From Nannocystis pusilla (GTDB lineage Bacteria > Myxococcota_A > Polyangia > Nannocystales > Nannocystaceae): a stretch of 64,000 nt of DNA. Location: assembly GCF_020073745.1 (NCBI RefSeq), contig NZ_JAIRAU010000027.1, positions 390,001-454,000 of the forward strand, in the 5' to 3' direction. The position numbers and the translations under genes were made by a program. This document shows, piece after piece, positions 63,454-64,000 of this stretch. Position 1 is the first letter of the stretch, and every line of letters starts with the position of its first letter. Under the pieces are notes generated by a model. It made no database searches. It saw only the letters and a list, made by a program, of their open reading frames with translations, and had not been told where the DNA came from.

Positions 63454-64000
63454 GCGGGGCTCCTGGCCTCGTCGATCGCGGCCAGCACGCGGCGGCGCAG
63501 GTCGCCGGTGATGGTCGCGGGGGTGATGGTGAGCGGCGGGGCGAACACGAGGGTGTCGGGCAGGCCGTTGCCGAGGTAGAGGCCGCGGTGCAGGCAGGCC
63601 TGGTCGACGGCCTCGGCGAGGGCGACGCTGGGGAAGCTGATCGTGCGGTAGAGGCCGGCGCCGCCCAGCCGCGCGCCGGGGCACGCGGGGAGGACGTCGC
63701 TTTGCAGCAGGGCGTCGAGGGCGGCGATCGAGTCGGCGAGGTCGAGGCGCCGGGCGGCCCGCAGGTGCTCGTGGGCGCGGATCGCCGACAGCTCGTCGCC
63801 GTCCCAGGTGGAGATCAGGACGAGCGGCTTCTTGATGAAGTAGCGGTCGCCGACGAAGATGTGGCCGAGCTGCCCGCCGGGGTACCAGAGCACCATGTCG
63901 GGCACGACGTCGGCCGGCAAAGCGTCGACGCCCCACGGGCCGGCGCCGCTGCGGTAGCAGCCGCTCGCGGCCTCGACGAGCACGAGCGGGATGTCGTGCT
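63450..64000 (-). CDS. Aminotransferase-fold protein lacking PLP residues (5' cut by window)
   Basis: The C-terminal ~182 residues of a class III aminotransferase-like protein continue beyond the window edge. The expected DEVxxGxGRTG segment reads VEAASGCYRSG, so the PLP-ring Asp is a Val. The expected Schiff-base GKxxxxG segment reads VPDMVLWYPGGQLGHIFVGD, with no Lys at that place. The downstream text (LVLISTWDGDELSAIRAHEHLR) still follows the lysine-aminotransferase order. LYRTISFPSVALAEAVDQAC and LVFAPPLTITPATITGDLRR match the small C-terminal domain. It is probably catalytically dead as a PLP enzyme, perhaps a partner for the operon's active aminotransferase or a new activity. The stop overlaps the C45 gene's GTG. 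Confidence 0.7.
   Translation of the reverse strand, partial: HDIPLVLVEAASGCYRSGAGPWGVDALPADVVPDMVLWYPGGQLGHIFVGDRYFIKKPLVLISTWDGDELSAIRAHEHLRAARRLDLADSIAALDALLQSDVLPACPGARLGGAGLYRTISFPSVALAEAVDQACLHRGLYLGNGLPDTLVFAPPLTITPATITGDLRRRVLAAIDEARSPA

Overview
The window is a very GC-rich bacterial chromosome segment with the marks of a myxobacterium: many small secreted lipoproteins with Thr/Asp-rich linkers, Cys-rich DUF4215 and LDL-receptor-A-like repeats, an ADYC-like lipoprotein, a Hanks-type kinase with TPR domain, an FHA-domain sigma54 activator and a 3,563-residue TPR protein. A Nannocystis/Plesiocystis-type member of Myxococcota is the best inference; no rRNA or tRNA gene was seen to confirm it.

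Layout. 1-5 kb: a truncated gene end, a TPR protein with a degenerate zincin domain, a periplasmic-binding-protein-like lipoprotein, and a SpoU-type rRNA methyltransferase. 5.2-15.9 kb: the giant TPR protein. 16-19 kb: a YcaO/TfuA pair (thioamide/azoline-type peptide modification) separated by a 163-bp inverted-repeat element. 19-25 kb: YqeY-like protein, crotonase, lipoprotein, ABC exporter pair, ferredoxin-NADP reductase. 25-30 kb: secreted beta-propeller lipoprotein, OmpA-type outer-membrane protein, lipoprotein. 30.2-32.0 kb: a gene-free composite repeat region (three tandem arrays around 235-bp inverted arms). 32-34 kb: HPP membrane protein, HxlR regulator coupled to an LDLa-repeat lipoprotein. 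34.6-41.8 kb: a minus-strand iron-type locus (imelysin, di-haem oxidoreductase, imelysin, gamma-glutamyl-carboxylase-like membrane protein, ferritin-like lipoprotein) behind a Fur-like palindrome. 41.9-44.8 kb: a translationally coupled methyltransferase / glycosyltransferase / DUF3089 hydrolase operon. 45-51 kb: kinase and ADYC-like lipoprotein operon with a good sigma54 promoter, divergent from the FHA-sigma54 activator. 51.2-53.1 kb: lspA divergent from blaI/M56-peptidase, sharing a palindromic operator. 53-61 kb: lipoproteins, a gene between perfect 20-bp inverted repeats, beta-propeller proteins, an MDR oxidoreductase. 61-64 kb: a coupled operon of a class III aminotransferase, a C45 Ntn-hydrolase and a PLP-fold homologue that has lost its PLP residues (cut by the window edge).

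The most unusual signal runs through the whole window. It is a dispersed family of short hairpins, roughly CATGTCC-N4-GGACATG (also CTGTCC-N4-GGACAG), with at least thirty recognisable copies in 64 kb. The tetraloop varies freely, while the stem stays paired through G.T wobbles and compensatory changes. Copies cluster in intergenic spaces, especially between convergent genes. They also sit in frame inside conserved proteins (giant TPR, ABC permease, glycosyltransferase, DUF3089, M56 peptidase, kinase) and in one case appear to supply a start codon.
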